A stretch of DNA of 64,000 nt. It comes from Lepeophtheirus salmonis. Lineage: Eukaryota; Arthropoda; Copepoda; Siphonostomatoida; Caligidae. The DNA is taken from the NCBI RefSeq assembly GCF_016086655.4, contig NC_052143.2, positions 22,211,886-22,275,885 of the forward strand, given 5' to 3'. Within the stretch, counting starts at the first letter, position 1; the number at the start of each line of letters is the position of its first letter. The translations under genes and the position numbers were made by a program. This document shows positions 24,826 to 35,786 of the stretch, piece after piece. The notes below the pieces were generated by a model that made no database searches, had not been told where the DNA came from, and saw only the letters and a program-made list of their open reading frames with translations.

Positions 24826-25740
24826 ATGGACCAAACCAAAAGATCCACGGTCGTCGAACACGCTCGTGTAGGTCATGGACCAGTAGCTATCATCAAGTTC
24901 ATCGGATAGGCCAGGAGAATTGTCTAAACCAGATTCAAAAATGAGGAAAAGGAGGAAAGATCCCCAAATAGTGCCAGAAGTGATCTTAAAGTCACTTTTA
25001 AGTCTCTGGCAGCCCTGAAGATGACCGTGACACTGATCCATCCTTGAATCAGACAACACTGGACAGTAGGATGGGTGTGGCTCGCAGCAATATCCAAAGG
25101 CATTGGGGGGACCTTGGCATGCCCTCCCAAAATTTGTCTGTGCGTCATTTCTTGACTGAGAAGCAGAAGAAGGTCAGGTTGGCCCACTGCAAGATTCTGC
25201 TCTCTAGGCTCAAGACGTCATATGCAGGTCACACCATCGTTTTCTCAAATGAGGAAATATTCACTATTGAACGAAAAAAGATCTCTCAAAATAGCATATG
25301 TTCCTCTGTGCTTACAAGTCCAAGAACTCAGCTTCATCATGGTCTTGGTTGTCATCACTAGCACAGGGAAGGTTATACCACGTTTCTTCTTCAAGAAGGG
25401 AGAAAAGGTCAATTGTACTGTTTATGTGGAGTGCTTGAGGTCCATTGTGCTTCTGTGGGTGCAGGAAAACGTTCCCAAGCTCTAAGTGTTGCATCTAACA
25501 CATCCAATATCAGCCAAGAGTTCATCCGGACCAACTTGTACGATTTCTTGCGCTACAAGACCTGGCTCTCCAAATCTCACAATTGCAATCTGCCGGATTA
25601 CTTCTTCTATAGAAAGTTGTAGAGGCAGGTCTGCTCAAAGTACAACAACAGCGTGGACAGCCTGAATGCAACCATGAAGAAGAAGTGGGTGAGAATCTCG
25701 GCTACAGATTTTATATTTAGGTTCAGCGAAGATTTGTTAA
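24826..25740 (+). pseudogene. maT-like mariner transposase, most of length present
   Basis: From the ATG at 24826 the reading is MDQTKRSTVVEHARVGHGPV, AIIKFIG, an N-terminal helix-turn-helix interrupted by stops. It continues with a G.ARSNIQRHWGDLGMPSQN block (second helix-turn-helix), HFLTEKQKKVRLAHCKILLS and TIVFSNEEIFTIERKKISQN. The last is the first catalytic motif (usually FSDEK), with Asp changed to Asn. Then come HGLGCHH or VLVVITSTGKVIPRFFFKKG (the V(L)GV(V)SS.G..MP..FF block), VNCTVYVECLRSIVLLWVQE, NTSNISQEFIRTNLYDFL and CNLPDYFFYRKL, where the last Asp motif survives as PDY. At least four frame changes. No TIRs were located. Confidence 0.8.
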
Positions 25741-26744
25741 CATAATATTTAAATAATGTAATTCGGATAAAAGATTTCAATGATACCTAATATTTAGTAT
25801 GAATTCTGAATTTTAACATTATTTTAAAAAAAAAATAATGATGTCGTCAACTTCAATATAAAAAAGTTTTATTTTATTGAAGTAAAGTCCAATATAAGAT
25901 ATATAATTTCCAATGTCCCATATAGGTGTTGATGTCTACATTCATATTTAAAATAGCAATGAATTGTTTATCTGAGCTAAGTGTATCCACTGAACGAATT
26001 TATAATTTAGGGATGATAAGTATAATGATAACATTTCCTGTACAGAAAATTGTATGGGATGAAAATATTGTGGATAACATTGCCGGGAACAGAAAGAAGG
26101 AGACATTAGCATCACATAAACGACCCACAATATAATATATTTTATATTATAAAACTACGTACCGCTAACTCATGCTAAATCCATCTTTATATATGTCAAA
26201 CGTTAAGATTTCTGACACTTGATAACTTTTTTGATATGTGTACAATCAAAAATATTTTATTATTCATGATTCTAAGCAGTAGATTAAAAAACTAGTATAT
26301 AATTTCCTGTTTTTACTGTTCTTCTTTTTTTTTGTTATTAAAGTGTAATTTCTGAGAGATGGAATTAAAAAAAAATAATTATCATTTAATTTGAGTAGAC
26401 TTAAGATTTCATAAAGCTTCAAAGTAGAAATTGCTTCAAATGAAGCTGAGTATAATAATTTCAAATATTGTTCACATTATAACCATTTGAAACAAATAAA
26501 CTCTTTATGTCACAAGAGTCTTACTTGAAAACATCTAAAACATTCCAATACTTGTACAAGTATTTTAAAAATGATTAGATTGTCCGAAAAAGATACCATT
26601 TTTCAATATATATTATCAATACTTTGTCGGTTTCTAGCAGTTCAAGAGCCAGAACCACTTGAACTGCTAGACCAATAAGGGCACAACGATATTATAGTAT
26701 TAATTATATCTTGGAGGCGTTTTGCATGTTACTACATGCGTGAA
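25741..26744. other. AT-rich spacer with a short hairpin
   Basis: No gene is recognised. A perfect 13-bp inverted repeat (CTAGCAGTTCAAG at 26634-26646 and its complement at 26658-26670) encloses an 11-base loop. It lies about 75 bp upstream of repeat R1 copy A. Confidence 0.5.
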
Positions 26745-27065
26745 TACAGGGTGCACTGTATATAGTGCTCCCTTAATTATATCATATATGTATTTTTGAC
26801 CAAAGAAATAACAATGTTGTCATATTAACCAAATCTGTCAGCAATTTACATATGGCAATGAGTGTGTGTATCTAAGGTTTAACCAGGTAGCACTCTAGAG
26901 ACTAAAATACTTTCAGGCTCATCAGTCATAATGGCAGATATATTTCTTCCTAAGCTGTTATTATTATTATTTCATTCCTGAGGAGTGAACGTCTACGAAT
27001 TGAGTAATTATATGTGAGAATACTCATGACAAAAAAGGTGAGTTACACTGAGAATTTCTTGGGTA
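26745..27065 (+). repeat. Palindrome-headed repeat R1, copy A
   Basis: The repeat begins with a near-palindrome (26748-26773, AGGGTGCACTGTATA and then TAGTGCTCCCT), followed by a TATATCATATA-type block. It ends in a block resembling GAGGAGTGAACGTCTACGAA, TTGAGTAATTATATGTGAGA and AGAATTTCTTGG. The same layout is seen at 35370-35715 (minus), 48370-48800 and 59715-60065. No coding potential. I do not recognise the class; a non-autonomous DNA element is possible. Confidence 0.6.
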
Positions 27066-27194
27066 GTTATGTTCTATATTTTGTAGGGAAAATGTGTCCT
27101 TTCAATGACACATACTATCTCTCGGAATACTGGTTACTACTGCTAGTAATATTATAATCATCCATCAACAAATTGAATACCTTTTTACCATTCC

Positions 27195-27226
27195 AATTTA
27201 TCCATATATATATATATGGATAAATT
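27195..27226. repeat. Perfect 32-bp AT-rich palindrome
   Basis: The 16-bp arms (AATTTATCCATATATA and its complement) meet without a loop. The flanking sequence does not extend the symmetry. Possibly a hairpin terminus or slippage product. Confidence 0.85.
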
Positions 27227-28934
27227 TATGATCTAGTTATGAATAGTAGCTGGAGAAAATTATATTCAATTTTGTAGACTGTAGATGATGTAGTCTTTCT
27301 GAACTAATAAACTATTATTACCTAACAAATCATGTTTGTATACAGAATAAAACACATTTGAATCCTTTTATTTATTTTTAGAGTAGATGAAAAATAATAA
27401 CGCATACAAGCCATTCTTTGAAACATGAGTAAGTCACTCCAGGATTTCTTATTGACTTAGATCCTAAAGAAGTACCATTCTAAAAAAAATCAGATACTAC
27501 AAGTATGAGACAAAGTAAGAATTTACATAGAAGCTGGAGTTAAAATATGGAACGCAAAATTTATTACAAGGATTTCAGTCCCTGAAAAATAAGACCCCCA
27601 AGAAAATAACGAAGGGTTGCAATCAAAGTATTTTTACCAACATCCAACAAATCATCAAAAATGATTAAAATTAGAGTTCAATTTGGTAAATTGTCTTTTG
27701 ATATGTTGTGATGAAGCCCTTGGGCTAACAAAGTAGAATGAAATTTTTTTGGAAAAATAAGTTAAAATTAATTAATGGTTTTAAATCATAAAAATTCAAT
27801 TATTCAAAAAATGTTATTCCCTTCAAAATGGAAATTAAATACACAGGGTATGTACCATTATTATATATTTGCAATATATTTAGTCATTTTACTAACAAAA
27901 GATCAATGGGTTATGAAGAAATAAAATGGCTACATATCTATAGCTGTACATTCATAAATTATAAAAGGTAGTGAACGATAATCCATACTCTTTTTTGCCT
28001 ATATGTACATTTTTGCACCAAATTTATAGGTGCAATAATATTTTATAAATCTTTCGAATTTTTGTTTATGAGTTATTTAAAACATTTATGAAAAAAGATT
28101 AAGTATTATCTTACTATTGACATTCATGTAATTATAATACAACATATACTTTCTATGAATCTAAAATATATTTCATTATCCAACGTTTTATAACCATCCC
28201 TACATGGAGTGTCTCCATAATGAATGGGGAAGATTATTGTTGTCTAAAAAATAATAAATGAAGTTAAAAATTAGATGTGGGTTGAGGAACTCTTGTAAGA
28301 TCCATACATACTACATCTACTCCTCTGGGCAATAAAAAATCCCATGACTATTCCAAAATGTTTTGAGCTGTTGTTCTCATAATATTTTATGATATTAAAA
28401 TCATTGGTTCACTGAGCATTGGAAAAACCTTATTTTTGACAACAAAAAAAACAGAAATCCAAATTCTTGATACATAAATTTATGAATTTGCACATATAAG
28501 TATTTCCAAATATATATATATATATATATATTACAAGTGTTTGAGTACATTATAGAAATTAACAAAATATTTGTATTTATACATCGGCTGTAACCTCGGT
28601 TTTGTGATAGGGTGAGGGGGAGCATGAAGCAGTGGTTACGAATGACTCACCATTTATAGACCAATAAAAAAATCGTGGGGCGCAGGACACCCTTACCCGA
28701 TGATTACGGCTCGCTATAAAAATTAGCAAATGTCTCAATAATTTAGTACACCAAATTCTATTTTGTTTGGTACAATTAGGGTTTTTCTATGATGATTTTT
28801 TGGGGCCTTACACCTACAGTATGTCTCTGCAAATCGTGGACGAATTTTCTCAAGCATAACTTTATAAAGATTTTAAAAAACTAGAAATAGTAAAACAATA
28901 ATACTGTATATGAAATAATATATGTATAATGAAA
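27227..28934. other. AT-rich spacer with a TA tract
   Basis: No gene is recognised. A (TA)10 microsatellite lies at 28511-28530. Confidence 0.55.
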
Positions 28935-29462
28935 TCTCAAAGTTGGCAAACTTTGCCTTGCACGTCTTTTTCATCTAATTCTCCGACTTGTCAGCCAACT
29001 CTATCATCAAGGCACCCTTTAGGACATCTTAATTCAAATGGGAGGTGGAACACGTCTTTCTTTCGATGGTAACCCAGATTCCATAGTCAAAAGGGTTTAC
29101 CATCTGGTAGAAACGCAGGCCACATTTACCAGGGCAAGAAGTTCTCCAAATTGTCAAAGACAAATTTTGAGTTTTTTTGGTCTTGTGGCCGGGGTCTTAC
29201 AGGAAAACATAATTGACCTCGGGGTAGTTGGTCTACAACCAATGAAAGAGCGCTGTCTCCTTGACCTCTTTGTACACGTCTGCACCGATCTAGAGGACCT
29301 TTAGAAACCAAAAAAAAGACCAGGAAGTATGCTGTCCTTTTCTGATATTGCACACTCTTGTTATCTTCCTTCTGCCTTTAATTTTTGTTACATGCAGGAA
29401 ATCTGTTCATAACTCATTCCCGCGTCAAAAAACGCTGCTAAACGATTTCTTCTCGCTTCCAT
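28935..29462 (-). pseudogene. maT-like mariner transposase, first-Asp region deleted
   Basis: The minus-strand start at 29462 gives MEARRNRLAAFFDAGMSYEQ, ISCM, an N-terminal helix. After about 35 residues it jumps to IGADVYKEV, TNYPEVNYVF and DPGHKTKKTQNFV, which is the segment leading into and past the second Asp (normally YPEGNYVFQQDGAPAHT). It then reads FDNLENFLP, MWP, a degraded third motif ending in LWNLGYHRKK, and LKGALMIELADKSEN. The region between the DNA-binding helix and ADVYKEV, including the first Asp, is missing. Multiple stops and frameshifts. No TIRs were identified. Confidence 0.75.
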
Positions 29463-29969
29463 CTTAGTTGTCCTTGGTATGATGAAGAAACATGTAAAAA
29501 CAACAATTGTTTATTTTAATTGTTCTACCAGTTGATATCACGTAGGAAAATCTGTCAACTATTTTGTAAGTCAATGAAACCTTTCCAAATTTTCAGTCAC
29601 AAATTGCTGGAATACGTTGTAAAAGAAAAAAACGGGGAATACAAATATTGTTGGGAAATTTTAGAACATATGATAATTTATCAATATAGTTCATTCATAT
29701 AATAAATAAAAACGGTTCTAGCACAAATGGCTGAAATTTATTTTGCATTTGACAGTTTTCCAAACGGAAATATTGCCAAATGACCATTCCGGACATTTGG
29801 CCCAAAATGATATTTAATTTATTGATAAATAAGATTCAAAATTTTAATTCTATATAAAATTATATTCTGATAATTCAGGGTTAGGTAATTAGACTACACG
29901 ATCTCAATTATGTACGACATCTTATCCCCAAATCCCATGTGTACTTTGTCGCCAAAGTAGTAAGGCCTA
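29463..29969. other. AT-rich spacer
   Basis: Nothing recognised. The frame 29520-29702 (+) has no known relatives. Confidence 0.5.
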
Positions 29970-30028
29970 CTTCACAACTGTCCAGAAGAAGGATTGTTAT
30001 TATAAAGAGTTCTCTTAATCCTTAGATT

Positions 30029-30414
30029 GTGGTAGAAATAGACTTCCATAAAAAAGATACATTGTATGCAATCTACGATATTTATTCGGATTTAAAAAAT
30101 GAGTTCTCTAATATAGTGAGAAAATGCTTCCCTCGATGGGAAATGAAATCATCATTGCAGGTGATCTCAACGTCCCCTTCAAACCAGATAGAGATGCTTG
30201 TGAATATAAATGGTCAAATAATGAAGTCAATACCAATAATCTGGACAAAATTATTAAAACTCTGAATTTAAGCGATACGGATTTAACAACGAAAAGGGAC
30301 TCTCCTGTAATGTTGTTCCACACAAAGACTAAGTCTGGAAGGGAAATATATGGACAACTTGATTATGTTTTTTCATCATATAGAGCATCCAACCTTTTAT
30401 ATATATACATATAA
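30029..30414 (+). pseudogene. LINE endonuclease domain fragment
   Basis: The first frame reads VVEIDFHKKDTLYAIYDIYS, then DLKNEFSNIVRKCFP. After a frameshift at about 30120 it reads MGNEIIIAGDLNVPFKPDRD, then NTNNLDKIIKTLNLSDT, FHTKTKSGREIYGQLDYVFS. This is the endonuclease/exonuclease/phosphatase fold of non-LTR retrotransposons: the IAGD.N motif carries the catalytic Asp and Asn, and the tail matches the S.IDY(I/V) motif before the final His. The start of the domain and its first Glu are missing or unreadable. One frameshift separates the halves. Confidence 0.8.
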
Positions 30415-31027
30415 CTACCATTTATTTAGGTGCATCATTAACTTGATACAAAATAGTTTTGATAAATTAACAATTGGAAAGTAAGAATAGAACAATTCTA
30501 ATTATTTTAAAAAGTGGAAACATAATATTAATATACACCACTACCTTAAAAACTTCAAAGACTCCTATGTGAGATAATAATAAAAAATACAAGTAAGAAA
30601 CAATAGGTAACGCACGAGAAGGCTACCACTTGTGTGTAAAATAAATATTATAAAATTAATAAGATGGTTATCAATGAAGGGGCATCATGTTAATATAATT
30701 TCTAATGTGTTTACTAAGAGATGCGTGGGACATCTACTTATCTGTTTACGTTCATAAATTAATGGTAGGGTGTCTGTTATGATGCACCTGAACTTCATAT
30801 TTTCTTCCCATGCCCGTTCCATCATTATGAGCCAGTTGCTCCCAAAAATCATCACTCCCAAAACGCTGAACACTCAACATTCGGTTGGGTTACGGAAGGG
30901 TACTGCCCTAGAGCAACTATCGCAAGAGGACTCTACTGCAATTTACAGAATGTACAATATTTTTCTAGTGGGTTCGAGGTGTTATTATTTGTAAATAATG
31001 ACCCATTAGCTAATTTACTGTGAAATC

Positions 31028-31049
31028 TTTTTTTTTTTTTTTTTTTTTT
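31028..31049 (+). repeat. T22 homopolymer
   Basis: Twenty-two consecutive T within the LINE remnant. Confidence 0.9.
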
Positions 31050-31223
31050 GAGTTTGTAAAGAGATTTTGAAGAATGCGTCTTGCATTATTTAGAATAGGG
31101 GATTGGGGGAGATACTTAACTGCTCAACTATAAAGCACGCCTTAGAACTTTCGATCAGTACTATAAAGAACATGACCTAAAATAAACAGGCGAGCTGAAA
31201 AGATTCATAAGAAACATTGCCGA

Positions 31224-31640
31224 TTGGATTCTTCATACAGAAGTCACTTCCTTAACTTGGGTTGCAAATTTTCTGCTACGAGACCCACCAATCCCCTTCT
31301 TTATTGGAATTGGTTTATTGGAAAGGAAAAAATTATGAACGAAAGAAAATTTAGACAATATTTGTTTGTAATAAAGCGATGGAAGAACCTGAATATGGAA
31401 GAAGAATCAATCAACTCAAAAATAATGCATTTAAGCCTCTTTACTACATGGTTAACGACATCCTCGATATATAGCAGCAAGTCCAATATATCAAACGGCG
31501 GATGTTTTTTCTACAAGGAAGCTTTAGAAACTTCTTTCCATTTATTTTATTTTTGTGATCAAGTAACATCTCTATTAACGATGGTGGAGAGGATCAGTAC
31601 CGATAGGTTTGGTATAAGTTTCAAGGAATAAGATTACCCA
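31224..31640 (+). pseudogene. LINE ORF2 C-terminal region
   Basis: This is an open frame of about 135 codons: LGCKFSATRPTNPLLYWNWF, ERKFRQYLFVIKRWKN, LFTTWLTTSSIYSSKS, GGCFFYKEALETSFHLFYFC, then VTSLLTMVERISTDRFGISF. The pattern C-x-x-(C/Y)...E(T/S)..HLF..C followed by a helical tail is typical of the region after the reverse transcriptase in several non-LTR retrotransposon clades. Coding homology continues in other frames to about 31790 (EENDFIVELIIAKTIADQK). It follows the endonuclease and RT traces in the same orientation. Confidence 0.65.
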
Positions 31641-31830
31641 TTGCTCTTACAATGAGAGAAGAAAATGACTTTATAGTGGAGTTGATAATAGCTAAGACTA
31701 TTGCTGATCAAAAGGGTATCCTCTTTCTGCAGGTGTGAACACAACAATCGCGAGATATAGGGAATCAATGTTCTTTTAAAACAAACACATTTTATTGTGT
31801 TAAGGGGCTTCTCCCATCTTTTAAGCACTT

Positions 31831-32887
31831 TTAAATATTTCATGCGCTTATAAATTACTAGAGAAAACTCTTCTTCTTCTTTTATAATTTTAAACTACTA
31901 TAAATATATAATAATTATAAAAAAACTAATTTTTGGTTACAAAAAATTTCTTTGCTATTGCTGAGTGTAAGCACTCTATGTATTTTTAAAAATGTTTGGC
32001 CAAGACAATTACAAAATATATTTTTCCTCGTAAAGTATATATAAATTACTTAAATTTCACAGCATTTAATTTTACTATTTCAACCCAGAATTTCCTGAGA
32101 TCACGAAAGGTAAAAGTTCATTTTTCGTGAAATGAAAAAAATTAATTACGATAGATGATACGGCGTATCTGATTTGAGCATATTTAACAAAAGAAATAGG
32201 TTGTATGATTTAAACAATATTTCAAACAGTGTGTTCCTTTTAAACTTACATAAAGTTTTGTTATTTATTTTTCCCAAGAAATATCTTTCTCAGCTATAAA
32301 AAAAACATGATTTGTTTGAGTAAGAAAAATAATAAAAAAGAGGGAGGAGAAAAGAAACCAAAATCTCAATAACGGTATTAGTCAGAATTATGTAGAATGC
32401 TTATTTTTATTTATTTTTTCCCCCTATCGTCTTAAAGCATAGCTTTTGCGCAATAAAACCAAACAGATGGTTTCAACTTACCTTTTTAAGAGGAGTGAAT
32501 AGAAGATGAAGCTCTTCATATATATTCTATGTATACATATTAAAATTAAAATAAGCCTTATATGTAAGTACTATGTATAAATATAAGTTGGTATTAGACT
32601 TTGATTATAATTATGATTTTCCCTCTTAATACATATATTTAGATTTTACCTACTTTCGTCGGAGGGGTAAAATTATTTTACATATACCTACTGTCGGAGT
32701 GTTTAAAGAGTTCTATTTGATTACTGGATAATTTTTATCAATTTCACAGCTTCATTGTACAATAAAAATCAACATTTAATATTAAATTTGCATCAACAGT
32801 TGAAAATGATTTGATGACCATGGCAACAAATTAATTAGGTATATACATAGAAATATATAAAAAAACACCCATAAATTAAATAGACTA
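31831..32887. other. AT-rich spacer
   Basis: I see no gene or repeat. Confidence 0.5.
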
Positions 32888-33452
32888 CAGATTAAGGGCC
32901 CCAAACTTGTAGGTTTTTATATGTTTAAGTACAACAATTTATTCAATATATCCTTTTTACTAGCAAAAACAGCTTGTACATGTCGGTGAACAGATTGGCA
33001 GCTTGGAGTGAAATTTAAATCTGCATGAAAGGAACCACAGACACTCATCTCCAAAACACCCCAAATTGCAAAGTACAGGGTGTTGACGCCAAGGCTGAAG
33101 GAGGGCCAAATAAAGGCAAGCCAGATGTCAGCTATTTTGTTAGAGTAAAAGTTTTGGTCTTTCTTGGCTGTAAGAGGCTGTAAAGGACTTCTTGATGCTT
33201 AAGGAAGTCTGTATTAAAATATCCACAACTTCTGTAGCTTTATGGGCACTGACATCAGCGCGGAGGACATTGCACGCACCATACATTCCTCTGTTTTTAT
33301 TTGGACATTTTTGCACTTAAAGACAGTATAAAAACAAAAATTGTTAATTTCGTTTCAGCTGTCGTATGGTTGCGTAATAAAACTCTGTAATTAAAGATAA
33401 CGTGTACAAAAACGTAATTAAATGCTTCCTTTAGTTGTGGGTCCCCAATCTG
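32888..33452 (-). mobile_element. Short maT-like mariner derivative with TIRs
   Basis: The ends, each next to TA, read CAGATTAAGGGCCCCAAACT (left) and CAGATTGGGGACCCACAACT (right, reverse-complemented), 15 of 20. The element is 565 bp. On the minus strand an N-terminal block (MSSADVSAHKATEVVDILIQ, then SIKKSFTASYSQERPK) is followed soon after by IADIWLAFIWPSFSLGVNTL and YFAIWGVLEMSVCGSFHADL. The latter is the third catalytic motif (WPP.SPD.NPLD..IWG.LE) with both Asp replaced. The core with the first two Asp is missing, as in the other short derivatives. Confidence 0.75.
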
Positions 33453-33623
33453 TAGAGGTTTTCAATTCCTTTTATATATTCCCAGTGTCTACCCACCCAA
33501 AGTAATAGCTGACTACATGATGAGTATCGGACATTTGCAGCCATACTAATAGCACATTGGTGTATGGCTATTGTATCAGATATACTTTTTTTTTTTACTT
33601 CAGATGAAGTTAATTTGCATAAT

Positions 33624-34405
33624 ATTTATTTTGGAAAAAGTAGTTTTGTATTTCCCGTTCTTTTTTTATAATGAATTATATGTGAATCATTATTGGTCAC
33701 ATCGGATCATACGATAGAGTGTTGTTAAGATGTGAGTGCATACTATATACTCTTCTTTGATATTATTACACTTGATCTATTCAGTCGTGAATTATCGTGC
33801 GTTGAGTAAAATGTACATATGGCAGAAATTTGCCATATTTTGCATGTTTACTACCTGAAAGGGGATAACTCGTTGGAAGCAAACAAGAAAATATGCAATA
33901 TATACGAACCTGATGTTTTTTGGTTCGTGTTGCACACAACACAGGCTTGAGCAAAAAAAAATCCTTCTCCATTGTGCTCTCAACTGTGGACAACGCAACC
34001 GTTAGAAGCTGGCAATAGAACAAAAGCGGCTCGAATTGGTGAATAGGACACAACAGGGCATCATCAAGACAACAATAGGCCGTACACATATTTGATGACG
34101 CGCCTGAAGTTCGGGAGCTTTGATGGGAAGTTCTTACGCGTCTACCATACAGTCCCGACCTGTCTCGAAGTGAATACCACTTCCTCCTTTTTATGGCCAA
34201 CCCGACTCAATAGAAGCCCGTCAGAATTGGTTGTCGAAGTTGTGACACAGGCGTCAACAAAAACGGGGTTATAAATTTGAATTCTAGTTGACAATAAGTT
34301 ATCTAACGGAACGGCACAAACTTGGCTGAAATTGGAAGAATGTAACACTTCTTATAAAGCATCCAAATAAAGAGAAATATACAAAATTACTTTTTCTCTA
34401 ACCTA
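33624..34405 (+). mobile_element. SETMAR-like mariner with TIRs, core deleted
   Basis: The right end, reverse-complemented, reads TAGGTTAGAGAAAAAGTAA then TTTTGTATATTTC. The left end reads TTTTGGAAAAAGTAGTTTTG, TATTTCCC. The cleaner left end of the related copy at 49717 confirms the terminus. The plus-strand relic starts near 33785. It reads HILHVYYLKGDNSLEANKKI, CNIYEPD (first helix domain), then a jump to EQKRLELVNRTQQGI and DNNRPHT (second Asp motif, usually QDNARPHT). It ends with a tail reading INLNSS.Q..I.RNGT that corresponds to GI.KL..(R)WQ..I..NG.Y. The third catalytic region (usually HPPYSPDLAPSDY) is scrambled. Frameshifted and inactive. Confidence 0.8.
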
Positions 34406-35369
34406 TTGTAATTATAATTAAAATGGCATAGCCCATTTAAGATGGTGACAGAAATCTAAATACATACAAATTTTGATGAGGGTTATTATTTTTAGAAGGA
34501 AATGTGTAATGGATCATCCCTTATTTAAGTGGCATAAATTATAACCATTTCCATTCCCCAAGTCCTTTTATCTAAAATGAAAAATGACGATTTTAAAAGC
34601 GAAAAAAATTAATATATTTATTTGAATATTATATCTATTTCTATTTAAAGAAGATCCACGCTTGAAAGAGCAAAATATATTTATAAATTTAAATATAAAA
34701 AGGCCATTAGATAAATATTTAAAGGAAATCCATGCATAGACAGTTGTCATTGTAAAATAAATATAAAGTTTCTATAAATCAGAATCATGTTCAATCTACA
34801 TACATATGACATAATCAAATCTTAATATAATATCTAATTCACTTCTACTATTTGAGTTTTTGTTTTTTTAATCCAGACATAAGTTAGCTCACAATTTAAG
34901 GATGTATACATACATGAGATATTTTTATGGCAAACCAAATTTGACTCAATGTAAAAAAAAAAGGCTAATGGATTGAATAAAATATTTTACTTTTAATGGT
35001 TAAATAAATGTTCAATTTGAAAATATATAGTCCTTAAAAATTTATTATTAATAATTTGAAGAATCAATTTAAAATAATGAATAAATTAAATTACAAATAT
35101 TGAAATAATTTAAATATGGTTTGTTGCAGAATATAATATATAAAAATGAAATTATAATTTAAAAACATATTTACTTCTAATTTAATGACTGTTCCGTTAA
35201 AAAAAAATTCTTGAAAAAAATAAAAATGAACCACAAAATAAGTTTTTTTTAAATAAGCTATTTAATAACTTTTCAATTACGTTTAATAATTTGTACACAG
35301 CATTGGCCTGAGTTATTAGGCCTCGACCAACATACACACCTTGCTTTAATAATAATATATGATAATTCA
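34406..35369. other. AT-rich spacer
   Basis: No gene or element recognised. Confidence 0.5.
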
Positions 35370-35715
35370 CTGAGAAATCCTTGGTGTTACTCTCTGTTTT
35401 TCTTGATCACTATGACTACTTACTCAATACTTATACGTTCTCTCCTCAAGAATAAAATGATAATAACAACAGCTTGATGATTATTTTAATAGGATTTGAT
35501 GAGCCAGAGTGTTCTTTAGTGTGTTGCTAACCCTCATTTAAAGTCACTTTATTTTTATTTTTAATTTCAGTTGAAATAAACTTCTTCGAGAAATAAGTCA
35601 TTTCATACTGTATATTATAGTTTTTTTCTTTTCTTTGTACGGTATTGGTATATGATATACTACATCAGGGAGCACAATATACATTGTACCCTGTGACTTG
35701 TTTCATACCTGTAGA
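35370..35715 (-). repeat. Palindrome-headed repeat R1, copy B
   Basis: This is the reverse-strand copy of the R1 family. Reverse-complemented, it begins CAGGGTACAATGTATATTGT, GCTCCCTGATGTAGTATATC and ends GAGGAGAGAACGTATAAGTA, TTGAGTAAGTAG, before a TAACACCAAGGATTTCTC block. The middle is poorly conserved relative to copies A, C and D. Confidence 0.6.
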
Positions 35716-35786
35716 CAATTAGACATATACAAATACATATATACTTTGCTTTATTAATATGAAAGATAATAATTATTGAACATTTG

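Larger units (their letters stand above)
29970..31830 (+). mobile_element. LINE remnant (endonuclease, RT trace, C-terminal tail)
   Basis: In order on the plus strand there is a piece of an apurinic-type endonuclease domain (30029-30414), a weak reverse-transcriptase-palm trace near 30880-31020 (LLFVNNDPLANLL, where LLFADDD would be expected), and a C-terminal region with a Cys/His knuckle-like pattern (31224-31640). A complete ORF2 is usually over 3 kb, so more than half is gone. A T22 tract (31028-31049) interrupts it. The strand agrees for all three parts. The clade is undetermined; an L2/CR1-like or related non-LTR element is plausible. Confidence 0.7.

Noticed and set aside
28511..28530. 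TA tract considered as a CRISPR or tandem array signal
   Set aside because: Simple (TA)10 microsatellite with no unit larger than 2 bp. No CRISPR-like spaced repeats exist anywhere in the window.
33781..34200. 139-codon minus frame, the longest open frame in the window
   Set aside because: It lies antisense to the SETMAR-like mariner relic and has no recognisable motif; the plus-strand reading explains the sequence.
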